Assembly: GCA_963422705.1 (NCBI GenBank)
Contig: OY730443.1
Location: 2,232,001 to 2,296,000, forward strand
From: G963422705 sp963422705
Lineage (GTDB): Bacteria; Poribacteria; WGA-4E; WGA-3G
Length of the DNA: 64,000 nucleotides
Reading direction: 5' to 3'
The notes below the pieces were generated by a model that saw only the letters and a list, made by a program, of their open reading frames with translations, searched no databases and was not told the origin of the DNA. Shown piece after piece: positions 52,737 to 61,198 of the stretch. The position numbers and the translations under genes are program-made. Positions within the stretch are counted from its first letter, which is position 1. Each line of letters opens with the position of its first letter.

Positions 52737-55316
52737 TTATTTTTCCCAAGAAAAAACCTGCATTTGAGCAGTCTCAATCCACTTTACCACAATACTTCGC
52801 GCGGGAATGGTGACATCTTCATGGTTAAACAAATCTCTCCGGAAATTCGCAAAGATTTCAACAGTATCTGCAAACGCTGTTCGCTGGATTTGCTTATCCT
52901 CAGTGAGCCATTCAAAATCCGTCATCGCCTGTCCCCCAATCTGTCGATGCAACGGTGAAAAGAACTCATAGTGTCGCTTTATCCAGGCTTTATGCTTTGA
53001 AAATTCTGCCATATTCAGATGGTACAACGGTGGAACATTGTATAGCAATTCCAGCAGAGACAAGGTTTCCGTGACGTTTTTGAATTTTAGCGTACCGGAA
53101 TGCCAATGATTTGTCGTCACCACGGAATCGTGAAACACAATTTGGTAAAGTGGTAACCGGAAGCGCGGTTCGAAATAGAGATACAAGTAGCGTGGTTTGA
53201 GAGGCACCTGCTTTATATGAATCGCCGGGGCCTCGGGGGGCCAGTATCCACCTATGTAGTATGGCGATGTTTTTGTCGTCATGTCTGCATCACCCCACCC
53301 GATGACAGGTGTCATTATCCCGTGTGCAAAATGAAGCGTCGCCGCGGCATAGGCAGCACCCCCTTCTGAACCGACAACGGTGTGGTGTCTATCCCGAATC
53401 CACGCGATACGTGCGAGTCGCGCCTTCATATCATCTAACTGTGTTGCAGGGTGCAATGGTGAATAATCGTCAAAAAGCTCGCCGTAGGCATCGCAATCAA
53501 TGAACCACGAATTGAAGCCTACCGGCATCTGTGCGACGATATTGTTAACCCGGTTTTCAACATGCGGGCGCGCAGCGAGCGGACTTAAGTGATACCCCTT
53601 CTTTTTAAACCCTCTATTCTTTGTGCCGTCTGCGTTGATAATGGCACCACCCTCATAAAGCAAATGGTCAAACTGTGCGGTTTCCCAGCTATCTTTTTCG
53701 TCCGGATGATGGATGCTATGGTATGAGTCATAAGGCCCAATCAAATAGCCGAGCGCTTTTGCCTTCGCGACGGCAGTAGGGTGCCGAAACCCGTCCTGCC
53801 ACGAATCAACACCCAGCCAGAGTCTGTCAAGTCCATTTTCTGCGAACCGTTCCAACAGTTTTACAGAGAGCCCGTCTCCCCATACATCGGGATGCAGTAG
53901 CATATCTGAAAACACAGCGTAAAACAGAAGACTGTTCCGCCGGTAAATCTCTGAAAGTGATAGCGTGGACTGATTTCGCGAGAGCAACCGCTCCGTTTCA
54001 GGGTTCAGAAGAATCCCTGTCCAAGCAGGTGGATTGTAAAAATTCGGCGCCTCAAGTTGTTCACTTATCGCACGGCTGACAACCCGCTGGTTGTATTTTG
54101 ATACGTGTGATGACTGAGCAATCTCTTGGACGGTTTCCTTTGCTTCCGCGTTGAGTTGTGAAAAAATATATGTCTCGGCAGTCTCCTGTATCCTTTCATC
54201 GGGAACGTGACTGAGTTTTGAGGCGAACGCCTTCCAGTCCGTTATATCGTGTCGCCCGAGCAGATTGCTACCCCAGAGATAGATATGCGCAGCGCCCAGT
54301 AATTTCTCTACCTCAGCCACCTGTTTTTCGTCGTGTGTAGAACGCTTTTTCGTCGTGTGTAGCGCGTTCAGCTTCTGCTGATTTTGTGACTCATGGGATA
54401 ATCTCGTCGGAGATTTCTGATGCAACTTATTTTTGTCGTGTGTAGCGCGTTCAATTTCTGCTGATTTTTGTGACTCATGGGATAATCTCGTTTTTTCGTC
54501 GTGTGTAGCGCGTTCAGCTTCTGCTGATTTTTGTGACTCCTGGGATAATCTCGTCGGAGATTTCTTATCCAGGTTCATTTTAACCTTTTCAACAAATGAG
54601 ACAAATTCACCGTTCTGCTTCAACCACCGCCTGTAAGTCTTCGCGGGTGTAACAGGGGAGCCCCCGCCGAGTGAGATACGCACGCCGTATCTTTTCCGTA
54701 CCCAATTCGGCGTGAAGGCATGTGATACCCGCATTCCTAATCCAAATTCTGCCACTGTGTCGAATGTCAATCGGTTATTGAACGGATTTGTTAAAATATA
54801 GGTAAGGTTCCATTCTCCAAAATCTAAACCCCAAAATGGCATTGAGAGCCCCGAGGTTGTGTTTATCGCCCCCTGTTCGCGCAAGAAATCCTGCCAAAGC
54901 TTATCATCTACTGGGACGTAGCTGCCCTCGAAAAATGGGAAGATGTATCCCTGAAGCGATGAAGTACCTTGAATCAGGGGCCATGTCAAATTGCCGGATG
55001 CTTCTGAAACGAATTCAACGGAGAGCACATCTCCAATTAATTCAGCCCGCACGCTGAAGAAAGATTTAGGCAGTTTCCAATTGACTAGGTTATCTCCTTG
55101 GACAAGTGCCATAACGTTTCCAAGCCCCGGCTGCCCTTGTGAAATTCGGAACGCAGTTCTCCCTTTTTGCTGTGCAAGCACTTCAAGCGATTGGGTAGCA
55201 ATTTCAACGCGCCATATATCGTTCGTCAGCGTCACGATTTCAGGTGGATTGCTCAAAGCGATTTTATTCAATAGAACCACCGCGAGGCAGAAGACATAAA
55301 GTGGGATTCTCTTCAT
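52737..55316 (-). CDS. Large secreted glycoside-hydrolase-like protein with in-frame repeat insertion
   Basis: 859 residues from the ATG at 55316, which overlaps the preceding stop as ATGA. A signal peptide is present (YVFCLAVVLLNKIALS). The N-terminal part (30-245) is a beta-rich domain; from about 335 a TIM-barrel-like region follows with RLWLGVDSWQDGFRHPTA, NSWFIDCDAYGELFDDYSP and VVGSEGGAAYAA, plausible acidic catalytic sites. The layout recalls GH101/DUF5696-type enzymes, but the family is uncertain. About residues 250-332 are encoded by family A repeats (KKSPTRLSQESQKSAEAERA and variants), a low-complexity hydrophilic stretch between the two domains. Likely exported glycan hydrolase. 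Confidence 0.65.
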   Translation of the reverse strand: MKRIPLYVFCLAVVLLNKIALSNPPEIVTLTNDIWRVEIATQSLEVLAQQKGRTAFRISQGQPGLGNVMALVQGDNLVNWKLPKSFFSVRAELIGDVLSVEFVSEASGNLTWPLIQGTSSLQGYIFPFFEGSYVPVDDKLWQDFLREQGAINTTSGLSMPFWGLDFGEWNLTYILTNPFNNRLTFDTVAEFGLGMRVSHAFTPNWVRKRYGVRISLGGGSPVTPAKTYRRWLKQNGEFVSFVEKVKMNLDKKSPTRLSQESQKSAEAERATHDEKTRLSHESQKSAEIERATHDKNKLHQKSPTRLSHESQNQQKLNALHTTKKRSTHDEKQVAEVEKLLGAAHIYLWGSNLLGRHDITDWKAFASKLSHVPDERIQETAETYIFSQLNAEAKETVQEIAQSSHVSKYNQRVVSRAISEQLEAPNFYNPPAWTGILLNPETERLLSRNQSTLSLSEIYRRNSLLFYAVFSDMLLHPDVWGDGLSVKLLERFAENGLDRLWLGVDSWQDGFRHPTAVAKAKALGYLIGPYDSYHSIHHPDEKDSWETAQFDHLLYEGGAIINADGTKNRGFKKKGYHLSPLAARPHVENRVNNIVAQMPVGFNSWFIDCDAYGELFDDYSPLHPATQLDDMKARLARIAWIRDRHHTVVGSEGGAAYAAATLHFAHGIMTPVIGWGDADMTTKTSPYYIGGYWPPEAPAIHIKQVPLKPRYLYLYFEPRFRLPLYQIVFHDSVVTTNHWHSGTLKFKNVTETLSLLELLYNVPPLYHLNMAEFSKHKAWIKRHYEFFSPLHRQIGGQAMTDFEWLTEDKQIQRTAFADTVEIFANFRRDLFNHEDVTIPARSIVVKWIETAQMQVFSWEK
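54324..54570 (-). repeat. Family A repeat array, copy A4, in frame inside the glycosidase gene
   Basis: About four units on the minus strand, two carrying the hairpin segment GAAATCTCCGACGAGATT, the others shortened. All translate in one frame (SPTRLSHESQ, then ERATHDEK variants) with no stop, so the 82-codon stretch is tolerated. Confidence 0.85.
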
Positions 55317-56071
55317 GCAGCCAACTGCTCCCACAATGCCCGATAATAGTTCATCACCCGCACCGGTTCGGAACTGCCGGCGATTTCAGCGAGACAGTAA
55401 CCTGAGTATCCGGATTCCCTCAGTAAGGTGAACAACTGCCGCCAGGGGTATTCCGGACGGTGTAATTCAGTGATATGTACCAATCCGATTCGTCCCTTTA
55501 CAAAACTGAAATTGTTGAGAATTGAGCCGTTTTCGACTTCTCCAAAGTTAGAATTCCAGCAGACAGAGACGTTCTCATGTTCCGCTATATCAATAATCGT
55601 GCGAATATGTGGCAATTCCGATGTTCCGCCCCCGTGTACCTCTAAGCGAATTTCCACGCCAAGGTTTGCTGCGAACTCACCGCATTCCCGCAAAGCCCGT
55701 CCAATTTGTTCCAGCGTTTTTTCCACAGGCACCTCTGCGAGTAGTCCATTTGGTCGGACTTTCACGCCGGGGGCGCCGACATCCGCTGCTAATTGGGAAT
55801 AAGCCTTCGTTCCTTCTATATTCTGACGGACAACTCCCGGTTCCACCGCATGATAGTCAAACGCGGAACCTAAGCCCGCGATTTCAATTGGCGAGTCGGC
55901 GAACTGTTGTTTTACAGTCGCCCGTTCACTTTCCGAAAGCGACACTTCCACCCCATGCGCATGGGTTGTCCGTAGCTCAACACCCTCAAAACCCGTTTCC
56001 ACACACCGTTCAATGATTGTGGAAACCTCCCAATCTTTCGCCATATTATAGGTAACCAAACCGAGCTTCAT
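55313..56071 (-). CDS. Sugar phosphate isomerase/epimerase-family protein
   Basis: 252 residues with an AP-endonuclease-2 type barrel: MKLGLVTYNMAKDW, EGVELRTTHAHGVE, IRLEVHGGG with the metal-ligand glutamate, CWNSNFGE and GLVHITELHRPEYPW. Paralogous in fold to 36152..36964 but not close. It is the first gene of a pair with the glycosidase (four-base overlap). Substrate unknown. Confidence 0.85.
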   Translation of the reverse strand: MKLGLVTYNMAKDWEVSTIIERCVETGFEGVELRTTHAHGVEVSLSESERATVKQQFADSPIEIAGLGSAFDYHAVEPGVVRQNIEGTKAYSQLAADVGAPGVKVRPNGLLAEVPVEKTLEQIGRALRECGEFAANLGVEIRLEVHGGGTSELPHIRTIIDIAEHENVSVCWNSNFGEVENGSILNNFSFVKGRIGLVHITELHRPEYPWRQLFTLLRESGYSGYCLAEIAGSSEPVRVMNYYRALWEQLAA

Positions 56072-56339
56072 AAAATATCTCCTGATTCAAAAAATTGTAA
56101 GACTGAAAAAGAAAAGGAGGCATTTCCCCTTTTGCGAGTGGTGGGTTTCTGACGTGGTAATTCTATTTCCTCTATATTAAATTATCCTCACTTAACCCAT
56201 TTTTGCGTTGCCTTGTCCCCGCTTTTCTGCTATACTTAATCCTACCATACCCAGAATACACTTTCAACTCACCATGATTTATTGGGACATCCAAGACTGC
56301 TTGACAGGGTACAAGCATGACAAAAAGGAGAACACGGCG

Positions 56340-57170
56340 ATGGCATACGTACTTGAGGACGAATTCGGCGACATTATCGGAAAAGCGAGACGCGGCCAGA
56401 ACCTGAATCTCGCGCAAACGGCCGCTGCAGCTGGAATTACCGAATCTCAACTTTCCCGGATGGAGCAGTATACCTTAAAACCGACGGAATCACAAGTTTC
56501 TGAACTCGCAAAAGCCCTTAATTTAAACGCGGCAAAACTGATAGATATTGCCACCGAAACCTGGCAACCCGCTCTCACGGAATCTCCTTATCAAGGTGAC
56601 AACTGTGAGGTGATAACGGTGAGCGCCCCCGTCGGCGGGTGGCCCGTCAATGCCTATATTTTAATTTGCAATGCCACATCGGCATCGGCGATTATTGACA
56701 CTGCAGCGCATCCGAATCTTATTCTTGAGCAGTTAGCCGCCCGCAGTCTCAATCCAACCGCCATTCTTTTGACGCACGCTCATCGGGACCACGCCGATGG
56801 ATTACCACAACTCCAAGAAATGACTGGGGCGCCGAGCTATATCCACAAAAATGAACCTAACCCCCGAAGCAGCCAGAAAATCAGAGAAGTTGAACATGGG
56901 GATGTGCTGACAGTCGGGGAGCTGATTGTCACCGTAGTCAACACACCTGGACATACCCCTGGCGGGTGCAGTTTTCTGACAAAAAACGTTGGATTCGTGG
57001 GGGATGCTATTTTTGCGGGTTCTGTTGGCGGGCCGAATACCTCTTATGAAGCCGAAATAAACAGCGTCCGGAATCACCTACTCTCTCTGCCGGATGATGT
57101 GAGGTTATTTCCCGGGCACGGCCCGGCTAGCACCGTTGGTGAAGAGAAAGCACATAACCCATTTTTCTAA
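56340..57170 (+). CDS. XRE-type HTH fused to a metallo-beta-lactamase-fold hydrolase
   Basis: 276 residues from the ATG at 56340, with AAGGAG upstream; the open frame begins at 56208. Residues about 8-72 are a helix-turn-helix (IGKARRGQNLNLAQTAAAAG, ESQLSRMEQ). Residues 85-276 are a glyoxalase-II-like MBL domain: H146-x-H148-x-D150-H151 (THAHRDH), GHTPGG, VGDAIF and FPGHGP. The mix suggests either a DNA-binding sensor whose MBL domain recognises a metabolite or an enzyme with autoregulation. It precedes the OppBC-type permease genes. Confidence 0.8.
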   Translation: MAYVLEDEFGDIIGKARRGQNLNLAQTAAAAGITESQLSRMEQYTLKPTESQVSELAKALNLNAAKLIDIATETWQPALTESPYQGDNCEVITVSAPVGGWPVNAYILICNATSASAIIDTAAHPNLILEQLAARSLNPTAILLTHAHRDHADGLPQLQEMTGAPSYIHKNEPNPRSSQKIREVEHGDVLTVGELIVTVVNTPGHTPGGCSFLTKNVGFVGDAIFAGSVGGPNTSYEAEINSVRNHLLSLPDDVRLFPGHGPASTVGEEKAHNPFF

Positions 57171-57262
57171 TTTCAGGGTGTGTGCCTGCCTCACGCGCTA
57201 TTTTTCGAGGCATGTCAAGTTCTCGCGGCAATCAAACCGTCGCACTAAAGAGGGTTGAGTCA

Positions 57263-58285
57263 TTGCTCGCTTATATAATCCAACGGTTTCTCTCCATGGG
57301 GGTATCGCTTTTAGGCGTATCGCTGCTAGTTTTTTTTATGGTGCATCTCATTCCGGGAGATGCTGCACTCGCCATTTTGGGGGAACGCGCCACCGAAGCG
57401 GCACTCACCGAACTCCGAAAAGAGATAGGGCTTGATAAACCGCTTTATCAACAATACGCAAAATTTTTATCAGATATTGCACGTCTTGATTTAGGACGTT
57501 CATTTAAAACGAAGCAACCTGTCGTTCAGGAAATCAGACGTTACTTCCCCGCCACGGTGGAATTAACCTTTACCGCGATGGCATTTTCAATTCTGTTCGG
57601 TGTCAGTGCAGGAATCATCGCCGCTGTGCACCGTGGAAAGTTTTGGGACTACTTCTCCATGTCCACGTCCCTTGCAGGCATCTCCATGCCGATTTTCTGG
57701 TTGGGTTTGATGTTGATTCTGCTCTTTTCTTACCTGTGGCCAGTTCTTCCAAGTACACAACGATTAGATTCAATCTTAGATTTAGAGATTCAAAAACGTT
57801 CCGGCTTTTACCTGATTGATACGCTTCTTGCTGGCAACTTTGCTGCGTTTCGAAACGCGGTTGCGCATCTCATTCTACCGGCAATTACCTTAGGCACAAT
57901 CCCCTTGGCGATGATTGCGCGTATGACGCGTTCCAGTCTCCTCGAAGTGCTCAATCAACCCTATATCACCACGGCGTACGCGAAAGGGTTACCCCGTTGG
58001 CGGGTGCTCTGCAAACACGCGATGAAAAATAGTATGGTGCCTATCCTTACCATCATCGGCCTCGAATTCGGTTATTTAATGGGCGGCGCGATTTTGACGG
58101 AATACATCTTCTCTTGGCCCGGGCTCGGTTCGTGGCTCCGCGATGCCGTCGAATCCCGCGACATTCGCCCTATCCAAGGTGGCGTCCTCTTCGTCGCTAC
58201 CATATTTATGTTAGTGAACCTTGTGGTGGACATGCTTTACGCTTACTTTGAACCGCGCATTCGGATTGGAGACGATGCCACATGA
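57263..58285 (+). CDS. Peptide/nickel-type ABC permease (DppB/OppB family)
   Basis: 340 residues from a TTG at 57263 (LLAYIIQRFLS), the expected family start with AGAGG upstream; an open frame begins at 57182. Six membrane segments, PGDAALAILGERAT, GISMPIFWLGL and the EAA-like loop YAKGLPRWRVLCKHAMKNSM. It pairs with the DppC-like gene (ATGA overlap). Substrate-binding and ATPase subunits are not in the window. Confidence 0.9.
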   Translation: MLAYIIQRFLSMGVSLLGVSLLVFFMVHLIPGDAALAILGERATEAALTELRKEIGLDKPLYQQYAKFLSDIARLDLGRSFKTKQPVVQEIRRYFPATVELTFTAMAFSILFGVSAGIIAAVHRGKFWDYFSMSTSLAGISMPIFWLGLMLILLFSYLWPVLPSTQRLDSILDLEIQKRSGFYLIDTLLAGNFAAFRNAVAHLILPAITLGTIPLAMIARMTRSSLLEVLNQPYITTAYAKGLPRWRVLCKHAMKNSMVPILTIIGLEFGYLMGGAILTEYIFSWPGLGSWLRDAVESRDIRPIQGGVLFVATIFMLVNLVVDMLYAYFEPRIRIGDDAT

Positions 58286-59130
58286 ACGGGCGTGCGCCTA
58301 TCACCCACCAAGCATTGGGTAAATTATCCCATCACCCTTCTGCCTTGATTGGGGCATCAATCATTCTATTTTTCGTGATTGTAGCTATCTTTGCCCCGTT
58401 AATTGCAACCCACGACGCGCGGCAGGCGAACGTAATTGAACGGCTTCAGCGAAGTTCGACTAAGCACTATCTCGGCACGGACGGTGTCGGACGTGACTTG
58501 TTCAGCCGAATCGTCCACGGCACCCGCATTTCACTTAAGGTAGGTTTCATCGCGACGGCTTTTTCGCTCGGGTTTGGCACTGTTTTCGGTGCAATTGCTG
58601 GGTACTACGGCGGCTGGTTTGACAACATCATCATGCGTATGATGGATATCATGCTAGTTATGCCTAGCATTTTGCTTGCCATGGTTATTGTTACAATTCT
58701 TGGGCAGAGCCTTACTAATGCGATTATCGCGGTTTCGATTGTCTATATACCGCAGTACGCGCGCATCTTGCGCGCATCTGTCCTCAAGGTTCGCCAACTC
58801 GACTATGTCATGGCAGCAAAGGTAATCGGTGCAAGCGACTTACGAATTCTGATAGGAACCGTCCTGCCTAACTGTATTGCTCCGTTGATTGTGCAAGCGA
58901 CGCTCGGCATCGGTGCTGCGATTTTAGATGCTGCGGGGCTTAGCTTCCTCGGGCTCGGCGCCGAAATCGGGGAACCGGAATGGGGCGCGATGCTCCACGA
59001 AAACCGTAATTTTATTCGACGCGCCCCACTTACCGTTGCCGTACCGGGGGGTGCGATTTTTCTTGTCGTCTTGGCATTTAACCTCCTCGGCGATGCGCTA
59101 CGTGACGCGTTGGACCCGCAGATAGATTAA
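58282..59130 (+). CDS. Peptide/nickel-type ABC permease (DppC/OppC family)
   Basis: 282 residues. N-terminal OppC_N segment (SALIGASIILFFVIVAIFAP), HYLGTDGVGRDLFSRIVHGTRIS, the docking loop AAKVIGASDLRILIGTVLP and LSFLGLGAEIGEPEWGAML. It forms the second half of the channel with 57263..58285. A consensus promoter and the IS element D follow. Confidence 0.9.
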   Translation: MNGRAPITHQALGKLSHHPSALIGASIILFFVIVAIFAPLIATHDARQANVIERLQRSSTKHYLGTDGVGRDLFSRIVHGTRISLKVGFIATAFSLGFGTVFGAIAGYYGGWFDNIIMRMMDIMLVMPSILLAMVIVTILGQSLTNAIIAVSIVYIPQYARILRASVLKVRQLDYVMAAKVIGASDLRILIGTVLPNCIAPLIVQATLGIGAAILDAAGLSFLGLGAEIGEPEWGAMLHENRNFIRRAPLTVAVPGGAIFLVVLAFNLLGDALRDALDPQID

Positions 59131-59143
59131 TTGTGAAAAAATG

Positions 59144-59172
59144 TTGACATCAAACCGGTTCGGACTTATAAT
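59144..59172 (+). promoter_or_regulatory. Perfect consensus sigma70 promoter
   Basis: TTGACA, exactly 17 bases, TATAAT. The next plus-strand gene is aroQ at 60708, but element D lies between. It may originally have served aroQ. Confidence 0.8.
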
Positions 59173-59256
59173 TTAGGTACAGTTAAAAGCTAAAATCACT
59201 TTGTGAGATAGAAAGGCCATCCGCTATTACAGAGGACTTTTGCTTTAGTGATAGCA

Positions 59257-59400
59257 CCCACACGCTAAAGCGTGGGGCTTCGGTTTCATAGCAACTGCGT
59301 TTTCTCATAGAGTCAACCGTCTTACTGTCGCTCCACCAGCGGGCATTTTCCCTGTATCCTTCAAAGTGGATACAAGGCATATCGTTAGGTAACGGCTATC
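59257..59400 (-). ncRNA. Putative omega (reRNA) region of element D
   Basis: By position: from the end of tnpB-D to the right-end hairpin (59257-59277, CCCCACGC TTTA GCGTGTGGG on the minus strand). RNA boundaries are not visible. Confidence 0.3.
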
Positions 59401-60495
59401 CCTGCCCGCAATATGTTTCGCGCAGCGTTTATATCCCTATTGTGGTGTGAACCACAGTCGGGGCATGTAATAAGCCTGTCCTTCAATGTTAGGCTTTCGT
59501 TATGAAAACCGCAATCGCTACACGGTTTTGTTGTGGCAGTCCATTGTCCGACTTGTTTCATCATACGCTTATGTTTACTACATTTATACTTCAATATCTC
59601 AACAAATTGATAAAAAGCGAGTTCCGAGACTTTACGCCCCCACAGGCGTTTCATGCCATCAAGGTTCAATGTCTCAAGGACAAAGGCAAGAAAACTTTTT
59701 ACAAAGTTCACTTGCCAGTTGCCAGTGAAAGTCTTTGCGTTGGTTGCTAATTTTCCGATACAGGTGTGCAAGTTGCCTGACACACCGCCACCAACGGTTA
59801 GAACCTTTTTGCTTACCATTCAATGCTTTGTTGAGAGTCCGAAGTTTGTTCAAGGAGTGTTTCAAAGGGTGCGGGTGGTGTCTTTTCTCACCCGTGCTAA
59901 GAGTCAAGTAAGCAGATGAGAGTCCGACGTCTGCCCCAACGCTTTCACCTGTTGTCGGCAGCGTCTTAAAATCGGTGTCATCCGTTATGATGTAAAGCCA
60001 ATAGTCGCCACAAGTATCACGTTTGATGGTGATACGACGGAGAGTCCCATGCCACGGGCGGTGCTTATGAAACGTAGTTGGCACTTTATCAAATCGCCAC
60101 GTCCCTTTATCCCACTGACGAAAGGTGAGTGTGATACAGTTATTAATCAGTTTAAATCCAGTTTGTTTCAGCGTGATAGACTTAAACTTATGCTCCGGTT
60201 TGATATGGGGGTTACCTCCCCGTTTATTAAAGAACCTTTGATACGCATTATCAATTCGTTCCAACTCTGCTTGGATGGCTTGGCTTGGCAACACCTTCCA
60301 ATGGGGATGTGTGGTTCGTTTCAATATGCAGGCATGTCGACACATTGCAGCGTAGTTGGCATACGGCAAGCCATCTTTATACCGGTGACGCTGCCACTTA
60401 TGGAAATACACATGCACCTGCCACATATCGTCAAGCAGGTTGCCAAGACGTATCGTATTCGATTGATTGCCAATTTTATATTGATAGGTTTTCAT
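59385..60495 (-). pseudogene. tnpB: TnpB of element D with one frameshift
   Basis: Start MKTYQYKIGNQSN at 60495; the open frame reaches back to 60531. RuvC-I GADVGLSS, a second stretch KRHHPHPLKHSLNKLR, then near 59690 one extra C (in TGTCCTTGAG) breaks the chain: KKFSCLC must join LETLNLDGMKRLWGRK (RuvC-II). The zinc ribbon CSDCG...CPDCG and RuvC-III HNRDINAARN follow. Restored length is about 370 residues. It is otherwise complete, so a sequence error is possible. It is the closest relative here of TnpB-C. Confidence 0.8.
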
Positions 60496-60593
60496 GGGAT
60501 ATCGTGTATCGCGCCTTTTACCTGCAATCAATTCTTGTTAGGGACAGACACGCCTCGCAGCGGGCTTGATTGTGTCCCTAACGCGATAGTATC

Positions 60594-60622
60594 ATCATAC
60601 CACACTTTGACGGCAGTGTCAT
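60594..60622 (-). promoter_or_regulatory. tnpB promoter of element D
   Basis: ATGACA, 17 bases, TATGAT, again with TGTGG before the -10 box as in elements A and C. Confidence 0.55.
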
Positions 60623-60707
60623 TTTTATTTCACAGGGATTACCCCTTTAGCGGGCTTATATCCCAAAGCGAAAGCGGTGGGCAAAACAAACGAATGCCCG
60701 TAAACTT

Positions 60708-61187
60708 ATGAACATTTTAGTGATTCATGGCCCAAATCTGCATCTATTAGGGAAACGCCAACCAGAAATTTATGGGTATCGAACGTTGAAAGATATCAAC
60801 GCTGGACTTGATAGACAAGCGGCTGCTTCGCCGGCCGATGTTATTTTGAAAATCCTTCAATCTAATCACGAAGGAGAGATTGTCTCAATTATCGGAAGCC
60901 ACATCAATTGGGCCGACGGCATCTTGATTAACCCCGCAGCTTACACACACACAAGCATTGCCATTCGCGATGCCCTCTCCACCGTGGCGTTACCTGTGAT
61001 TGAAGTTCATCTGTCCAATATCTATGCCCGGGAAACATTCCGGCATCATTCCTATATTTCTGCTGTTGCTGTAGGTGTCATTGGGGGATTTGGGGCACAG
61101 AGTTATACACTCGCGCTTGATGCGATGATTCGGCTATTGCAAACAGACGACGCAACGGAGATAAGCGAAACTCACATCCGGAGTTAA
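60708..61187 (+). CDS. aroQ: Type II 3-dehydroquinate dehydratase
   Basis: 159 residues. Y22 in the PNLHLLGKRQPEIYG block is the catalytic tyrosine; INPAAYTHTSIAIRDAL and EVHLSNIYARETFRHHS supply the substrate-binding histidine, serine and arginine. It dehydrates 3-dehydroquinate to 3-dehydroshikimate in the shikimate pathway. There is no clear ribosome site, and IS element D ends 26 bases upstream. The DegT gene follows after 11 bases. Confidence 0.95.
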   Translation: MNILVIHGPNLHLLGKRQPEIYGYRTLKDINAGLDRQAAASPADVILKILQSNHEGEIVSIIGSHINWADGILINPAAYTHTSIAIRDALSTVALPVIEVHLSNIYARETFRHHSYISAVAVGVIGGFGAQSYTLALDAMIRLLQTDDATEISETHIRS

Positions 61188-61198
61188 GGGAATTTATT

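Larger units (their letters stand above)
59257..60685 (-). mobile_element. tnpB-only IS605-type element D
   Basis: Right-end hairpin at 59257-59277 and left-end hairpin at 60662-60681, with tnpB between and no tnpA, as in non-autonomous (IS1341-like) elements that need a transposase in trans. The left end lies 26 bases before aroQ. Confidence 0.7.
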
